Shown piece after piece: positions 20,695 to 33,447 of a stretch of DNA of 64,000 nt. Position 1 is the stretch's first letter. The number at the start of each line of letters is the position of its first letter. The position numbers and the translations under genes were made by a program. Source of the stretch: Arachis hypogaea (taxonomy: Eukaryota > Streptophyta > Magnoliopsida > Fabales > Fabaceae); contig NC_092040.1 of assembly GCF_003086295.3 (NCBI RefSeq), forward strand, positions 54,353,559 through 54,417,558, written 5' to 3'. The notes under the pieces are model-generated. The model did not search any database. It had not been told where the DNA came from and worked only from the letters and a program-made list of their open reading frames with translations.

Positions 20695-22364
20695 GAAGAG
20701 GTGCATCCACCTCCTTTGATTCTGAACTAGAGAGAACCTTCTTGATATTAAGAAGTGAAGCAAGAGGGAATGGAGTGTTTGGAAAAGAAGAGTCAGAAGA
20801 GGGAGATCAAGAGATGGATGATAACCTCCCTAATCCTCTAGAGGATGTGGCCAACAATGGCCAGCCTTTAAGGAGAGTTCTAGCCTCTTACACCATCCCC
20901 AACCTGATGAATTGTGGGAGCAGTATCTTAACCCCTAATGTCCATGCTAATAATTTTGAACTCAATCCCCAACTAATCACTCTAGTTCAAAATAATTGCC
21001 AATATAGAGGAAGTCCTGCTGAAGATCCAAACCAACATCTCTCTGTTTTCTTGAGAATTTGTGATACTGTCAAAACTAATGGAGTCCACCCTGACATCTA
21101 TAAGCTATTGTTGTTCCCATTTTCACTAAGGGACAAGGCCACTCATTGGCTAGAAACCTTACCAAAGGAAAGTATCACCAATTGGGATGATTTGGTTAAC
21201 AAGTTCCTAGCCAAATTCTACCCTCCTCAAAGAGTCATTAAGCTGAAAACTGATGTGAAAATCTTCAGACAGCTAGAGGGAGAGTCATTATATGAAGCTT
21301 GGGAGAGGTATAAAGCATTGATTAGAAGATGTCTAGAAAGAATGTTCAGTGAGTGGGTTGAGCTCCAAAATTTCTATGAGGGTCTATCCATGAGTTCAAG
21401 GAAAGCTTTAGATTACTCTTTAGGAGGATCATTGCAAATGATGAAGACTGCATAAAAAGCACACGACCTCATAGACATGGTTGCCAACAATGAGTATTTC
21501 TACTCATCTAAAAGACAAGCAACTCCCAAGAAAGGCGTATTCGAGCTTGAAGGTGTTGATACAATATTAGCTCAAAACAAGATTATGCATCAGCAACTTC
21601 AACAGCAAATAGAGATGATGTCAAAAAGGATGGATGGACTGCAACTTGTAGCAGTGAGCACAACTAACCAACGACCAGTTGTGTGGGGAAAAAATGAAGT
21701 GAGTTATGAAGAACAGCAGCTTGAACAAGTTCAGTATATGCACAACCAAGGTTCTGGACCAAATGACTTCTATGGGGACATTTACAACTCCTCTTGAAGG
21801 AACCACCCCAATCAAAAGTGAGGAGAGAACAAGAACTCATGGCAAAGAAATTCCAACCCAAGCAATTCACGTAACACAAACCATCAAAACTATCAAGCTA
21901 CTAACCAAAATTCATACAGAAAACCACAAAATAATCATCCCACTTTCACTCACTATCCACCAAATAACCCCTCAGCTAACCATAATAACTTTCATCCACC
22001 ATCAACATCCCACACTCAATCACAATTACCACAAGAATCCCAAAGAATCTCCAATTTGGAGATGATGATGGAGAAAATAATAAAGCATCAAGAATTGACC
22101 AACAAGAATCATGAAGCCTCATTGAGGAATCTGGAAAGACAAATTGGGCAATTGTCCAAGCAGCCAGCTGAAAGACCAACCAATGCATTTCCAAGTGACA
22201 CCATTCCCAACCCCAAGGAAAAATGCAAGGCAATTCAACTAAGGAGTGGAAGGACATTAGAAAATGACAAGGTTGACAGCAAGAAAGAAGTAATAGCTGA
22301 AGAGAAGGACCAGGAGAAACCCAAGAAGAAGGAGGAGGAACCACAAGCTTCAAGGAAGGGAAAG
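20695..22364 (+). pseudogene. Athila gag, first part
   Basis: Sequence from GRGRRGASTSFDSELERTFL onwards holds the Athila capsid region: ILTPNVHANNFELNPQLITL, DPNQHLSVFLRICDTVKTNG, LLFPFSLRDKATHWLETLPK, LVNKFLAKFYPPQR and GESLYEAWERYKALIRRC. A stop occurs at 21453, and the frame changes near 21800. The basic C-terminal region (LERQIGQLSKQPAERPTNAF) is readable up to the solo LTR insertion after 22364. No zinc knuckle is seen, as in other Athila gags. Confidence 0.87.
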
Positions 22365-22369
22365 CAAGT

Positions 22370-24056
22370 TGATAGGAAATGACTATTGCCGGTTTGGAAT
22401 CAATCAAAAACAAGCATCAATCCGTCGGTAGAATAGTCTAAACCAACAACAACTCTCACAATCAAATGTGAACTCAAAACAATGTCACAATTCAAAACCA
22501 ATTCAAAATCGAGAGTATTTGACTCTCAGATCGTCTCCCAAGGACACTTGAGATCAATGAGTACACAATTCCGGTTGTAGTGATCAAGGGGTTTTCAATA
22601 AAGAAATAAACACATAAAGCAATAAAAGAACATGTAAAATTGTAATGATTAAACTAATGAAGAAATTAAAGAACCGACTATGAACTATAAACAAGTAAAG
22701 TATAAAAGAGATCAACATATATATGTATGAAGGATTGAAAACATAAAAAGAGTCTTGGCTTAGGGTGAGCTAAGCGTCCTTTCCTTGTTAGAACCACAAC
22801 TATGACAATTATAATAGATTAATCTCACTTGATCAACCCTCACATCGGAAAGTAAGTTAAATGAGCATCAGTGTTCTTAACCCACAATTCCTAAATTGCT
22901 TGCTAATTGCCTTAGCAACAAATTAGCGTTAGTGGGAACAAGAACAATTAACAATCCAAGAATTGACACTAAATGTTGGACATTCCAACTCTAGGAACCC
23001 AATTTCTCACTTTTCCCAAGCCAAGAGCAAAAAATTTAGCCTAAAACCATGGTTGACATTTTGTCAAACACTTGGTGGGCAAAAGCATTAAACATGGAAA
23101 AAATGAGAAAAAGCATGAAACTAAAAGCAACAAATGATCTCAATCAACAAGAATAACATAAGAAAGAATGAAACAAACATTAAACATCAAATTCATCAAC
23201 AAGAAATTGAAATTGCAAAAAAAAAGAGAAATAAATTTGAACTATAACTTGAATTATAAGAAAGAGTAAGAACAATGTAACTATAAAAAGTAATAACAAA
23301 GAGATACTTACAATGGAAGCTAGCAAAATCCAGGATCAAAAATGAAATGGCACTTGAATGTAAAACGCTAATATAAACCCTAATAGAGAAGATGAAAAAC
23401 TTAGAGAAAAACTAAACTAAAAGCTTCCTACTCTACTCCTAAGCTATACTAATGATATGATATGATCTTCATTTCCCCTTCAATATGAGCTAAATGGCTT
23501 CAGAAATGGGCCTCCAAAACTCCAAAATCGTGAGTCACGTGCCATTTTAATAAAGGCATGTGTGGACAGCTGTGTGTACGCACAGACTTGTGCGTTCGCA
23601 CGCTATGTGAAAATCTCTTCCTATGCGTACGCACAAGTAGCTGTGCGCACGCACACTAGGCGATACTCTGATTGACCGTGCGACGCACTTGAAACAATCC
23701 ACACACTCTGATTGGGCGGCTGTGCGTACGCACGCATGTCTGTGCATACGCACACGTCTCGGTGCTCATCTCCTTTGATTCTTCATGCTTCCTCTACTTG
23801 CACGCTCTTCTTCCATTTTCTCCAAGCCATTCCTACCTTTTACACCTGAAATCACTCACAAACAATATCAAGGCATCGAATAGATGGCAAATGGAATAAA
23901 ATAGATTAAATTAGGTGCAAAAGAGCATATTTTCATAATTAAGCACAAATTGGGAGGAAAGTTCAAAAGCATGCTATTCAAGGGAATAAGTGCAAGTTTA
24001 TATGATAAAATCCATTCAATTCCAACCAAAAATCATCATCAAATATGGATTCATCA
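22370..24056 (-). mobile_element. Solo LTR inserted in the Athila gag (reverse orientation)
   Basis: A 1687-bp insertion running TGATAGGAAATGACTATTGC to ATGGATTCATCA, flanked by a perfect 5-bp duplication CAAGT (22365-22369 and 24057-24061). Without it the host gag-protease frame continues directly. Orientation is inferred from LTR-like features on the minus strand, including gatgccttgatattg and gtgatttcagg near the start, as in the plus-oriented LTRs at 32689, 33120 and 60825. A block of TGTGCGTACGCACA-type palindromes lies at 23550-23760. Confidence 0.85.
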
Positions 24057-24061
24057 CAAGT

Positions 24062-24768
24062 CATGGAAGAGCATCCGCAAGAACAGAGGAAGGAGGTGAA
24101 GCCTTACATCCCTCCTCTGCCACACCCTCAAAGGCTGCAAAGAGAGCTCGAAGATCAACAATTCCCCAAGTTCCTAGAGATTTTTAAGAAGCTGGAAATT
24201 AACCTCCCCCTTGCTAAAGCATTGGAATAAATGCCATTATATGCAAAATTCCTCAAGGAACTCATCAACAAAAAGAAAAACTGGAATGAAAAGGAGATTG
24301 TGATCTTAACCCAAGAGTGTAGTGCAGTAATTCGAAGAGGCATTCTACCAAAACTCAAGGACCCAGGGAGCTTTATCATATCATGCACCATAGGCAACAT
24401 GACATTGGAAAGAGCTCTCTGTGATTTAGGTGCCAGCATCAACCTGATGCCTCTCTCAATGATGAAAAAGCTTGTAATAGAGGAAGTTAAACCAACTAGA
24501 ACGTCACTTCAAATGGCTGATAGATCACTCAAGATACCTAATGGAATTGTAGAGAACTTGCTGGGAAAGGTTAGAGAATTCATCTTCCCTGCTTATTTTG
24601 TCATTTTAGACATGGAAGAAGAGGGACACAACTCAATAATCTCGGGGTGACCTTTCTTAGCCACGGCAAGAGCTATCATTGATGTAGAGAAAGGTGAAAT
24701 GATCCTCAGGGTGGATGATGACCAAATGATCATCAATGTCTTTAAAGCAATGCAATATCCCATTTAGA
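24062..24768 (+). pseudogene. Athila gag C-terminus and aspartic protease
   Basis: Begins HPQEQRKEVKPYIPPLPHPQ and continues through LEIFKKLEINLPLAKALE to a stop at 24228. The protease core is RALCDLGASINLMPLSMMKK, with DLG in the active-site position as is usual for Athila. A second stop at 24648 precedes PFLATARAIIDVEKGEM. Both stops lie where C-to-T changes in CAA and CGA codons would put them. Confidence 0.85.
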
Positions 24769-24779
24769 AAGAAAAGCAT

Positions 24780-25918
24780 ATGAGAGTGGAAATGATAGAA
24801 GACTTGGTAGAAGAAGTGCTTGAAACCAATGGTCAGGAGGAACAAGAAAAAGAAACAGAAGCAGATCAAGATGTCATAGAAGGACAAGTATCTGAAATCT
24901 CTTTTGAAGGCAAGGCAGAGGAAGTGCCAAAGCAAAAGTTGAAGCCCATCCCTCCTCATCTCAAGTATGCATTCCTTGGAGGAAAAGAGACGGTGCCAGT
25001 AATCATCAATTCCTCCTTAAGCATGAAAGATGAAGTGAAACTGATTGAAGTGTTGAAAATTCACAAAATAGCTTTAGGATGGACAATTGATGACATCAAG
25101 GGTATAAGCCCTGCTATTTTCATGCATAAGATTCTGCTAGAGGAGGACTCAAGACCTGTGGTGCAACCTCAAAGAAGGCTTAACCCAACCATGAAGGAAG
25201 TGGTTCAAAAGGAGATGATGAAGCTGTGGAATGCTGTAATCATATACCCAATTTCTGACAGCCCTTGGGTGAGTCAAGTCCAAGTGGTGCCAAAGAAGGG
25301 AGGCATGACTGTCATCTTCAATGAGAAGAATGAATTAATCCCTACAAGGACAGTGACGGGGTGGAGAATGTGTATTGATTATAGAAGATTGAATGAGGCT
25401 ACAAGGAAAGATCACTTCCTTTTCCCTTTCATTGATCAAATGTTAGAAAGACTGGCTGGCCATGCCTACTATTGCTTCTTGGATGGATACTCTGGATACA
25501 ATCAGATAGTGGTAGATCCCAAAGACCAAGAAAAGACCTCCTTCACCTGTCTATTCGAAGTCTTTGCTAACAGGAGGATGCCCTTTGGGCTATGCAATGC
25601 TCCAGCAACCTTTTAAAGGTATATGCTTTCCATATTCTCTGACATGGTAGAAATATTTTTAGAGGTCTTTATGGATGATTTTTCTATCTTTGGTAACTCT
25701 TTTGATACTTGTCTGCATCATCTAACCTTTGTCTTGAAAAGATGCCAAGAAAAAAATTTAGTTTTAAATTGGAAAAAATGTCATTTTATGGTACCAGAGG
25801 GTATTGTTCTTTGGCATAAGGTTTCAAGCAAGGGTATAGAAGTTGACAGAGCTAAGATAGAGATCATAGAAAAGCTTCCTATACCAGTCAATGTGAAAGC
25901 AGTGAGAAGTTTTCGCTA
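24780..25918 (+). pseudogene. Athila reverse transcriptase
   Basis: The region opens with a linker (KPIPPHLKYAFLGGKETVPV) and covers the RT fold: SPWVSQVQVVPKKGG, GWRMCIDYRRLN, YCFLDGYSGYNQI, RRMPFGLCNAPATF, and the catalytic box FMDDFSIFG. The box has FMDD where most gypsy elements have YVDD or YLDD; Athila commonly has FMDD. A stop at 25614 sits between PATF and RYMLSIF. About 30 codons appear missing at the RT/RNase H border (25917). Confidence 0.88.
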
Positions 25919-26308
25919 GTGGCTGACAATCTTTTTGTCTTTGATGATAATTGCAAGCATGCCTTTGAAACCTTGAAAAATAAACTTACTACAGCACCAA
26001 TCATCACACCCACAGAATGGGGACTTCCCTTTGAACTCATGTGTGATGCAAGTGATGTTGCAATTGGTGCTGTATTGGGACAAAAGAAAGATAAGCTACA
26101 TCATGTTATATACTATGCAAGTAAAGTGTTAAATGGGGCACAAAAAAATTACACCACCACAGGAAAAGAACTCTTGGCAATTGTATATGCATTTGACAAA
26201 TTTAGACAAAACTTGATTGGTTCAAAAGTTATAGTATGTACTGACCATATTTCTCTCAAGTATCTCACGTTTAAATAGGATGCCAAGCCAAGAGTTATCA
26301 GATGGCTG
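25919..26308 (+). pseudogene. Athila RNase H
   Basis: Acidic residues of the active site are visible in MCDASDVAIGAVLG, TGKELLAIVYAFDKF and VCTDHISLKYL. One stop (26276-26278) precedes [20 protein letters not shown], the usual passage into the connection region. It would degrade RNA in the DNA-RNA hybrid during reverse transcription. Confidence 0.85.
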
Positions 26309-27751
26309 TTGTTACTACAAGATTTTGACATTAAAGTGAGGGATAGGAAAGGAAGTGAGAATCAAGTTGCAGACCATCTGTCAAGACTGCCACAGGAAAT
26401 CAACCAAGATGCACCACAACCAGTGAATGAGAAGTTTCCAGATGAACATCTTCTTCAAGTCCAACAAGCACCTTGGTTTGCTGATATTGCAAACTACAAG
26501 GTGGGAAGAAGGATTCCCCAAGAGTTCACAAGGCAACAAGTGAAGAAGTTGCTCAATGAAGCCAAGAAATTCTTGTGGGACGAGCCCTTCTTGTTCAAGA
26601 GATGTCCAGATGGAATGATCAGAAGGTGTATTCCTGAAAATGAGATGAGAGACATACTGTGGCACTATCATAATTTAGCTTATGGTGGACACTTTGGGCC
26701 AGAAAGAATAGCTGCTAAAGTGCTTCAAAGTGGATTTTATTGCCCAACCATATTCAAAGATGCTAGAAAATTTGTGCACCAATGCAATGAATGCCAAAGA
26801 GCTAGAGGATTAACAAGGAGAAATAAAATGCCTCAAAACTTCATTCTGGAAGTGGAACTATTTGATCTATGGGGCATAGACTTCATGGGACCATTTCCCT
26901 CATTCTATTCCTTCAAATACATATTGGTAGCAGTGGAATATGTCTCTAAATGGGTAGAGGCCATAGCAACAACTACATGTGATGCACCAATTGTACTTCA
27001 ATTTCTTAAGAGACACATCTTTACCAGATATGGGGTGCCAAAAGGCTTTATTAGTGATGGTGGCAGCCACTTTTGTAATAGACAAATAGAAAAACTGCTC
27101 CACAAATATGGAGTAATTCACAAATTGGCCATACCATACCAACCTCAAACTAATGGCCAGGCTGAATTAGCAAACAGGGAGCTGAAAAGAATCTTAGAAA
27201 GGACAGTTGGAGTCACAAGAAAAGACTGGGCGAGAAAATTGGATGACGCTATATGGGCATATAGAACCACATTCAAATCCCCAACTGTGAAGTCACCTTT
27301 TCAGCTAATTTATGGCAAATTCTGTCACCTTCCTATGGAACTCGAACATAAAGCCTTCTTGGCCACTAAGGTCCTCAATCTTGACTCTCAAGCAGTAGGA
27401 GAGAAAAGGCTATTCCAACTCAATGAGTTGGATGAATTCAGATTGGAAGCCTATGAGAATGCTAAGATATATAAGGAGAAAGCTAAAAGATGACATGACA
27501 AGAAAATTTCAAGAAGAAAGTTTAAGCCAGGGCAACAAGTGCTGTTATACAACTCTAGGCTCAAGATTTTTCCTGGAAAACTCAAGTCTAAATGGACAGG
27601 CCCTTATCTGGTGACTAAGGTTTTCCCATATGAAAGCCTTGAAATTCTGAATAAAGCTACAAAGGACACATTCACAGCAAATGGTCACAGAGCTAAGCAT
27701 TACCTGGGAGGGCCTTGGAACAAGGAAGAGAGCATTCATGAACTGAGATAA
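26309..27751 (+). pseudogene. Athila integrase, almost complete
   Basis: A 394-residue open frame (26309-27493) starts in the RNase H/integrase linker ([18 protein letters not shown]). The HHCC zinc region is visible ([14 protein letters not shown] and [11 protein letters not shown]). The catalytic core has D in [12 protein letters not shown] in [12 protein letters not shown] and E in [15 protein letters not shown] at 27491 interrupts the C-terminal region, which goes on in another frame as KFKPGQQVLLYNSRLKIFPG and KLKSKWTGPYLV. This is the best kept domain of the element. Confidence 0.9.
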
Positions 27752-29404
27752 ACAAGAATGGAGGACGTCAAGCTAATGACGATAAAGAAGCACTTGTTGA
27801 GAGGCAACATAACCAGAGGTAACTCTCTTTTCATAGTTGTTTCAATAAAAAGTCAAGATTTTCCTGTATTGCTAGGAGTTAAGTTTGGTGTTGCACACCA
27901 AAATGAATATAACAAGGGTGAATGTGTGATTTTAAGTTTAGTGTTCTACCTTAGATCTCATGAAACACACAATAACCCTCCAAAGAGCATCATGAGTTAT
28001 AAAGTCTAAAACAATCAGGAAAATTTCTTGATAGTTGCTTAATTTTTAGTTATAGCCAATTTACTTAATAAAAGCACAAGGTTTCATGTGTGTAATCAAT
28101 TTATTGTATAATAGACAGTGGCAATGAACTAAGTTTGGTGTTCACACACCAAAGTAAGTTCAAAAGCCTAGAACCAATCATGCATGCTAACCATCTTTCA
28201 AGTGCTTGGAGAACAAGCAACTTCCACTATCATTGCAGAAAGTCATTCAATTTCTTGGAAGGACTATGCATCATCACTAAGAAGAATACAAAAGCAAAAG
28301 GGGATGATGAAAGACTAAGCAAGAAAAACACCAAGAGGTTGTATTGTTATTCAATTGTTTCTGCTTTAAAGTACTCTAAATTGGAAGTCTAAATGAACCC
28401 CTGCTGATTAGTTTAAATTGTTTACATTTTGACTGTCTTTAATTGCCATTGCCAATTAAGTGTTCTAGTCTGAGTGTCTGCTTCATTTTCATCTGCTTGA
28501 ATGTATGTCTTGTTCCCCTTTGCATGAATAAAAGAAAAGGTTGAAACAAAAAGTGAAATTGTCTAATTTGGTAGGAATTAGAATAAGGATCAGTGGTGGT
28601 ATATGTTTGATTGTTTAGCAAGCTCACTAATAAAGATGAAGGGTAGAATGTCTCTTGAGTATGAACTTAGCTACTGTCTGTGAAACCTTTAGTGAATAAA
28701 TCTCCCTGAAAGAGAGAAAGAACAAGAAAGAAGGAAAGAAACAAAGAATAAGCTAGACACTAATAGCTCAACCCTTAAGACACATGCCTATGGTGTTTTT
28801 GTACTAGGATCTGCTTGGATAATTAGGTTCTAAGGAGTGTTTCAACACTTGGTAACTTGGGTTAACTAATTCAGGATTATCAACCAAAAATCCACTATCA
28901 AGAGTAACCTAGTTACAAGGCATTTAGTGACCCAAAGAGGTGTTGGGCATCAATGTCTCTAGAATTGAATTGTGACCCAAGTGTCTGTGGTGTGTATGTG
29001 TTGAGGAAGGGCTTGAGTTAGTAGGTCTGAAGGGTGCTTCATCACCCAACACCTTGAGCCAACTGGATCGAGAGTGTTGACTGAAAACTTACTTAAAAAG
29101 CTGCCTTAAATATAGAACACTTAGCTGCAAATAAAGTATAAGTTCTCAGCAAAAGAAAAACAAAAATAAAATATCAAGGATCAGTAAATAACAAGGTTTC
29201 ATAGCAGCACATTAGTTAACACTTAAAGGGACATCTCAAACCTGGAAACCAATAAAAGTAGAGCTTCAAATATATCCTGCATGAAACCCTATGAACCTAG
29301 ACTGAGTGCTTTCAAATAAGGACATATTTTCCTCTCTGTTTTCATTAATTTTTTTTATGTTTTACTGCTTGCTTGGGAATAAGCAAGATTTAAGTTTGGT
29401 GTTG
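27752..29404 (+). other. Athila 3' internal non-coding region
   Basis: After the integrase comes the conserved tail motif (27767-27812, see findings) and then 1.6 kb without a credible ORF, so no env-like ORF remains. AAGTTTGGTGTT occurs at about 27882, 28133 and 29392. Two of them are followed within a few bases by the inverse CACACCAAA, which can form a small hairpin. A stem-loop TTGCTTGGGAATAAGCAA (29369-29386) precedes the last copy and the 3' LTR. No canonical polypurine tract is visible. Confidence 0.7.
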
Positions 29405-29882
29405 TGATGATAAGTCATCTTAGGCTAGTTTCACAAGCATTTTCACTTATTTTCATTAGGTTTCATGCACTTTCTTGAGCAATAGGTGAGTAATTGGATT
29501 GAAATTTCATGCATCCCCTGATTCAATTAAACATGATTGTTTATGTGTTTTTTCATAAGATTTTTATGAAAATTTTACTTGATGATATGAATGATGCAAA
29601 AACCTTGTGATTATAGCAAACTTTGACGCAATTGTTTGATTGATATTAGGTGGAAAAGAAGCAGGGGAGAAGAGCACCTTAGCACTATGCTTATTTGAAG
29701 AATGCTACGTTCCCCTGCAGCATAACCCTTGGCGCTACGCTCTATTTCAAAGAGCGCTACGTTCTTCACCCAAGAAAATTTAACTGGCGACGCGTACGCG
29801 TGGGTGATGCGTACGCGTGGGTGATGCGTACGCGTAGAAATGACATTTTTGAAAGGCCACGCGTGGGAGGGATCTACGCTCT
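29405..29882 (+). repeat. Partial 3' LTR of the Athila element
   Basis: Starts TGATGATAAGTCATCTTAGG right after AAGTTTGGTGTTG. It matches the solo LTR at 18198 closely for 478 bp, including the ACGCGTACGCGTGG block. It is cut where a reverse-strand LTR begins at 29884. Confidence 0.85.
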
Positions 29883-29883
29883 T

Positions 29884-32688
29884 TGGTGCACGAAATTGTG
29901 ATCACACTTTTCACAACTCCGCACAACTAACCAGCAAGTGCACTGGGTCGTCCAAGTAATACCTTATGTGAGTAAAGGTCGTTCCCACGGAGATTGTCGG
30001 CTTGAAGCAAGCTATAATTATCTTGTAAATCTTAGTCAGGAGATTAATGATAAAAATGATTTTGTTTATGAAATGTAAATAACATGAAATAAATGATACT
30101 TGTGATTCAATAATGAGGAACAGGTTGATGTTCCGGAGATGCTCTGTCGTCTGAATTTCTGCTTTCCTACTGTCTTCTTCTCCAAACATGCATGGCTTCC
30201 TTCAATGGCAAGCTGTATGTTGGTGGATCACCATTGTCAATGGCTACCACCCGTCCTTTCGGATGAAAAATACCAGGCACGGTTTCTGTACGGGTAATCA
30301 ACTATCGAATCTCTTGTCTCGGATGAAAAATACCAAGTACAGCTACCGCACGGCTAATCATCTGTCGGTTCTCACTTGTGTCAGAATAGGATCTCTCTAT
30401 CCTTTTGCACACTGTCACTGTGCCCAACATTCGTGAGTTTGAAGCTCGTCACAGTCATCCCTTTCCAGATCCTACTCGGAATACCACAGACAAGGTTTAA
30501 ACTTTCTGGATCTCAGGAATGCTGCCAATTGGTTCTAGCCTCTACCACGAAGGTTCTAATCTCACGGACTCGGTCCGTGGATCAGAGACCCAAGAGATAC
30601 GCACTCAAGCTGTTGCCCAATGACTATGTTGAGCTCAGATAGAACGGGAGTGCTTGTCAGGCACGCGTTAATAAAGTTGAGAATGATGATGAGTGTCACG
30701 GATCATCATATTCTTCATATTGAAGTACGAGTGAGTATCTTAAAACAGAATCAAGCGTGATTGAATAGAAAACACTAGTAATTGCATTAATCCATTGAGA
30801 CACAGTAGAGCTCCTCACCCCAACCTATGGGGTTTAGAGACTCATGCTGTAGAAGATACAATATGAGATGTAAAATATCATGAGTTACAAAATGAATCCC
30901 TAAAAGTAGTTTTTATACAAAACTAGTAACTTAGGTTTACAGAAAATGAGTAACTAAGTGCAGATAGTGCAGAAATCCACTTTTGGGGCTCACTTGGTGA
31001 GTGTTTGGGCTGAGCTTTCAAGCTTTCACGTGCATATGCCTTAAATTGGAGTTAAACACCACCTTGGGTGCCAAAATGGGCATTTAACGCCAAGAAGTGT
31101 GCCAGTTCTGGCGTTTTACGCCAGAAAAGGGTCTCTGGCTGGCGTTTAACGCCTGTTTGGGCCATCAAACCTCGGGAAAAGTATGAACTATTATTTATTG
31201 CTGGAAAGCCCAAGATGTCTACTTTCTAACGCAATTGAGAGTGCACCAATTGGGCTTCTTTAGCTCCAGAGAATCCACTTCGAGTGCAGGAGGGTCAGAA
31301 TCCAACAACATATGCAGTCCTTTCTCAGCTTCCGAATCAGATTTTTGCTCAGGTCCCTCAATTTCAGCTAGAAAATACCTGAAATTACAGAAAAATACAC
31401 AAACTCATAGTAAATTCTAGAAATATGATTTTTTCATAAAAACTAATAAAAATATAATAAAAAGTAACCAAAATATACTAAAAACTACCTAAAAATAATG
31501 CCAAAAAGCGTATAAATTATCCGCTCATCACACACCAAACTTAAATTGTTGCTTGTCCCCAAGCAATCAAAAACAAAATAGGATAAAAAGGGGAGAATAT
31601 ACAATAAATTTCAAAATATCAATGAAGCTTAGTTCCAATTAGATGAGCGGGACTAGTAGCTTTTTGCTTATGAACAGTTTTGGCATCTCACTTTATCCTT
31701 TGAAGTTCAGAATGATTGGCATCCATAGGAACTCAGAATTCAGATAGTGTTATTGATTCTCCTAGTTTAATATGTTGATTCTTGAACACAAATACTTTAT
31801 GAGTCTTGGCCGTGACCCTAAGCATTTTGTTTTTCAGTATTACCACCGGATACATAAATGCTACGGACACATAACTGGGTAAACCTTTTCAGATTGTGAC
31901 TCAGCTTTGCTAGAGTCTCCAGTTAGAGGTGCCCAGAGTTCTTAAGCACACTCTTTTTGCTTTGGATCACGAATTTAACCACTCAGTCTTAAGCTTTTCA
32001 CTTGGACCTTCATGACACAAGCACATGGTTAGGGACAGCTTGATCTAGCCGCTTAGGCCAGAATTTTATTCCTTTGGGCCCTCCTATCCATTAATGCTCA
32101 AAGCCTTGGATCCTTTTTACCCTTACCTTTTAGTTTAAAGGGTTATTGGCTTTTTACTCTTGCCTTTTGGTTTAAAGAGCTATTGGCTTTTTCTGCTTGC
32201 TTTTTCTTTTTATTTCTTTTTCTTTATTTTTCACAAATTTTTTTTCCACAAGCTTTGTGTTTTTCACTGCTTTTTATTGCTTCAAGAATCAATTTTATGA
32301 TTTTTCAGATTATCAATAACATTTTTCTTTTTTCATTATTCTTTCAAGAGCCAACAATTTTAATATTAATAAACTTCATTATAAAAAATATGCATTGTTC
32401 AAGCATTCATTCAGAAAACAAAAAGTATTGCCACCACATCAAAATAATTAGACTATTTTCAAGATGGAATTCGAAATTCATGTACTTCTTTTTCTTTTTC
32501 CGAAAATATTTTTCATTTAAGAAAGGTGAAAGATTTATGGAACATTCATAGCTTTAAGACATAGACACTAAAAACTAATGATCATGTAATGAAGACACAA
32601 ACATAGTCAAAACATAAAGCATAAAACCGAAAACAGAAAAGAAAATAAACAAGGAGATTAAAGAACGGGTTCACCTTAGTGACGGTGG
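29884..32688 (-). mobile_element. 3' end of a non-autonomous element of the A/B/C family type (reverse strand)
   Basis: Read on the minus strand, 32688-31531 is internal sequence matching the stretch after ORF2 in copy B (53040-54120). It includes the stem-loop TTGCTTGGGGACAAGCAA (31549-31566) and AAGTTTGGTGTG. The LTR then runs from 31530 to 29884 (1647 bp), TGATGAGCGG to GTGCACCA. It has four GGCGTT-type units with starts 31 bp apart (31048, 31079, 31110, 31141). Everything upstream of the ORF2 stop is gone. It interrupts the Athila LTR on its left. Confidence 0.85.
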
Positions 32689-33119
32689 TGATAAACCACT
32701 ATTTTATGGTTTATATTGTGTTTAATTGAGTGGTTTTTATCAAGCCTTTGCACACTTATTCATACTATTTGCATGGTTTTACAATTCCTTCCCAGAATTT
32801 GTTCTATGATTGAAAACTTGCTTCCTAGAGTCTTTAATTTGTGTATTTTAATCATCTCTTATTACCATTCGATGCCTTGATATGTGTGTTAAGTGATTTC
32901 AGAGTTTATAGGGCAGGAATGGCTCAGAGGATGGAAAGGAAGCACGCAAAAATGGAAGGAATACAAGAAACTGAAGGAATTGCCAAAGCTGTCAGCCTGA
33001 CCTCTTCGCACTCAAACGGTCATAACCTGAGCTATAGAGATCCAAATGATGCGGTTCCAGTTGCGTTGGAAAGCTAACGTCCGGGGCTTCGATTTGATAT
33101 ATAATTTGCCATAGTGGCC
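32689..33119 (+). repeat. 5' fragment of an LTR of the 60825 solo-LTR family
   Basis: Begins TGATAAACCACTATTTTATG and stays alignable with the first 430 bp of the solo LTR at 60825-62372, including TTGCGTTGGAAAGCTAAC. It breaks off at ccatagtggcc, where another LTR (33120) starts. Confidence 0.85.
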
Positions 33120-33340
33120 TGATAAACCCCATTTTTAGGGTTTATCTTGTGTTGAATTTAGAGTATTTTGCTAACCTTTTCTCACATTTAGCCAATGAAT
33201 TAGCATGATTTTGTGATCTCTCCCTTATTTGTGCTTAATTGTAAAAACATGCTTTTTAGGCCTCTAATTTGATAATTTTAATTCTCTCTTGATTCCATAA
33301 GGTGCCTTGATGTGTTTGCTAGTAATCTCAGGATGAAATA
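33120..33340 (+). repeat. Partial LTR of element D
   Basis: Starts TGATAAACCCCATTTTTAGG, an LTR opening like that of the 32689 and 60825 family but distinct. It passes into internal sequence at about 33340-33420 without a primer-binding site, so most of the LTR and leader is deleted. Confidence 0.6.
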
Positions 33341-33447
33341 GGCTTGGAATGGTGTTATGTTATTGGTTACCGTACATATGTGAATATTGTGAATAGGTTG
33401 CTTTTGTTTGATTACTAGTTTTGTTAGTTTTATTTTGTCCTTCCATA

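Larger units (their letters stand above)
20695..29882 (+). mobile_element. Athila-lineage Ty3/gypsy element lacking its 5' LTR
   Basis: Order: gag (split by a solo LTR), protease, RT, RNase H, integrase, a long non-coding tail and the first 478 bp of the 3' LTR. Athila assignment rests on the gag (SYTIPNLMNCGSSILTPN), the protease core CDLGASINLMP and the RT insert NEKNELIPTRTVTGWRMCID. The 5' LTR, primer site and leader are missing because the gag abuts Tat integrase at 20694. The 3' LTR is cut at 29882 by a reverse-strand element. It cannot move on its own. Confidence 0.87.

Noticed and set aside
21976..22413. 145-codon minus-strand open frame opposite Athila gag
   Set aside because: Lies across gag and the solo-LTR junction; no recognisable domain.
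27758..28392. Possible env-like ORF in the Athila tail
   Set aside because: Only short frames with no similarity to ORF2 or to membrane proteins; AAGTTTGGTGTT repeats dominate.
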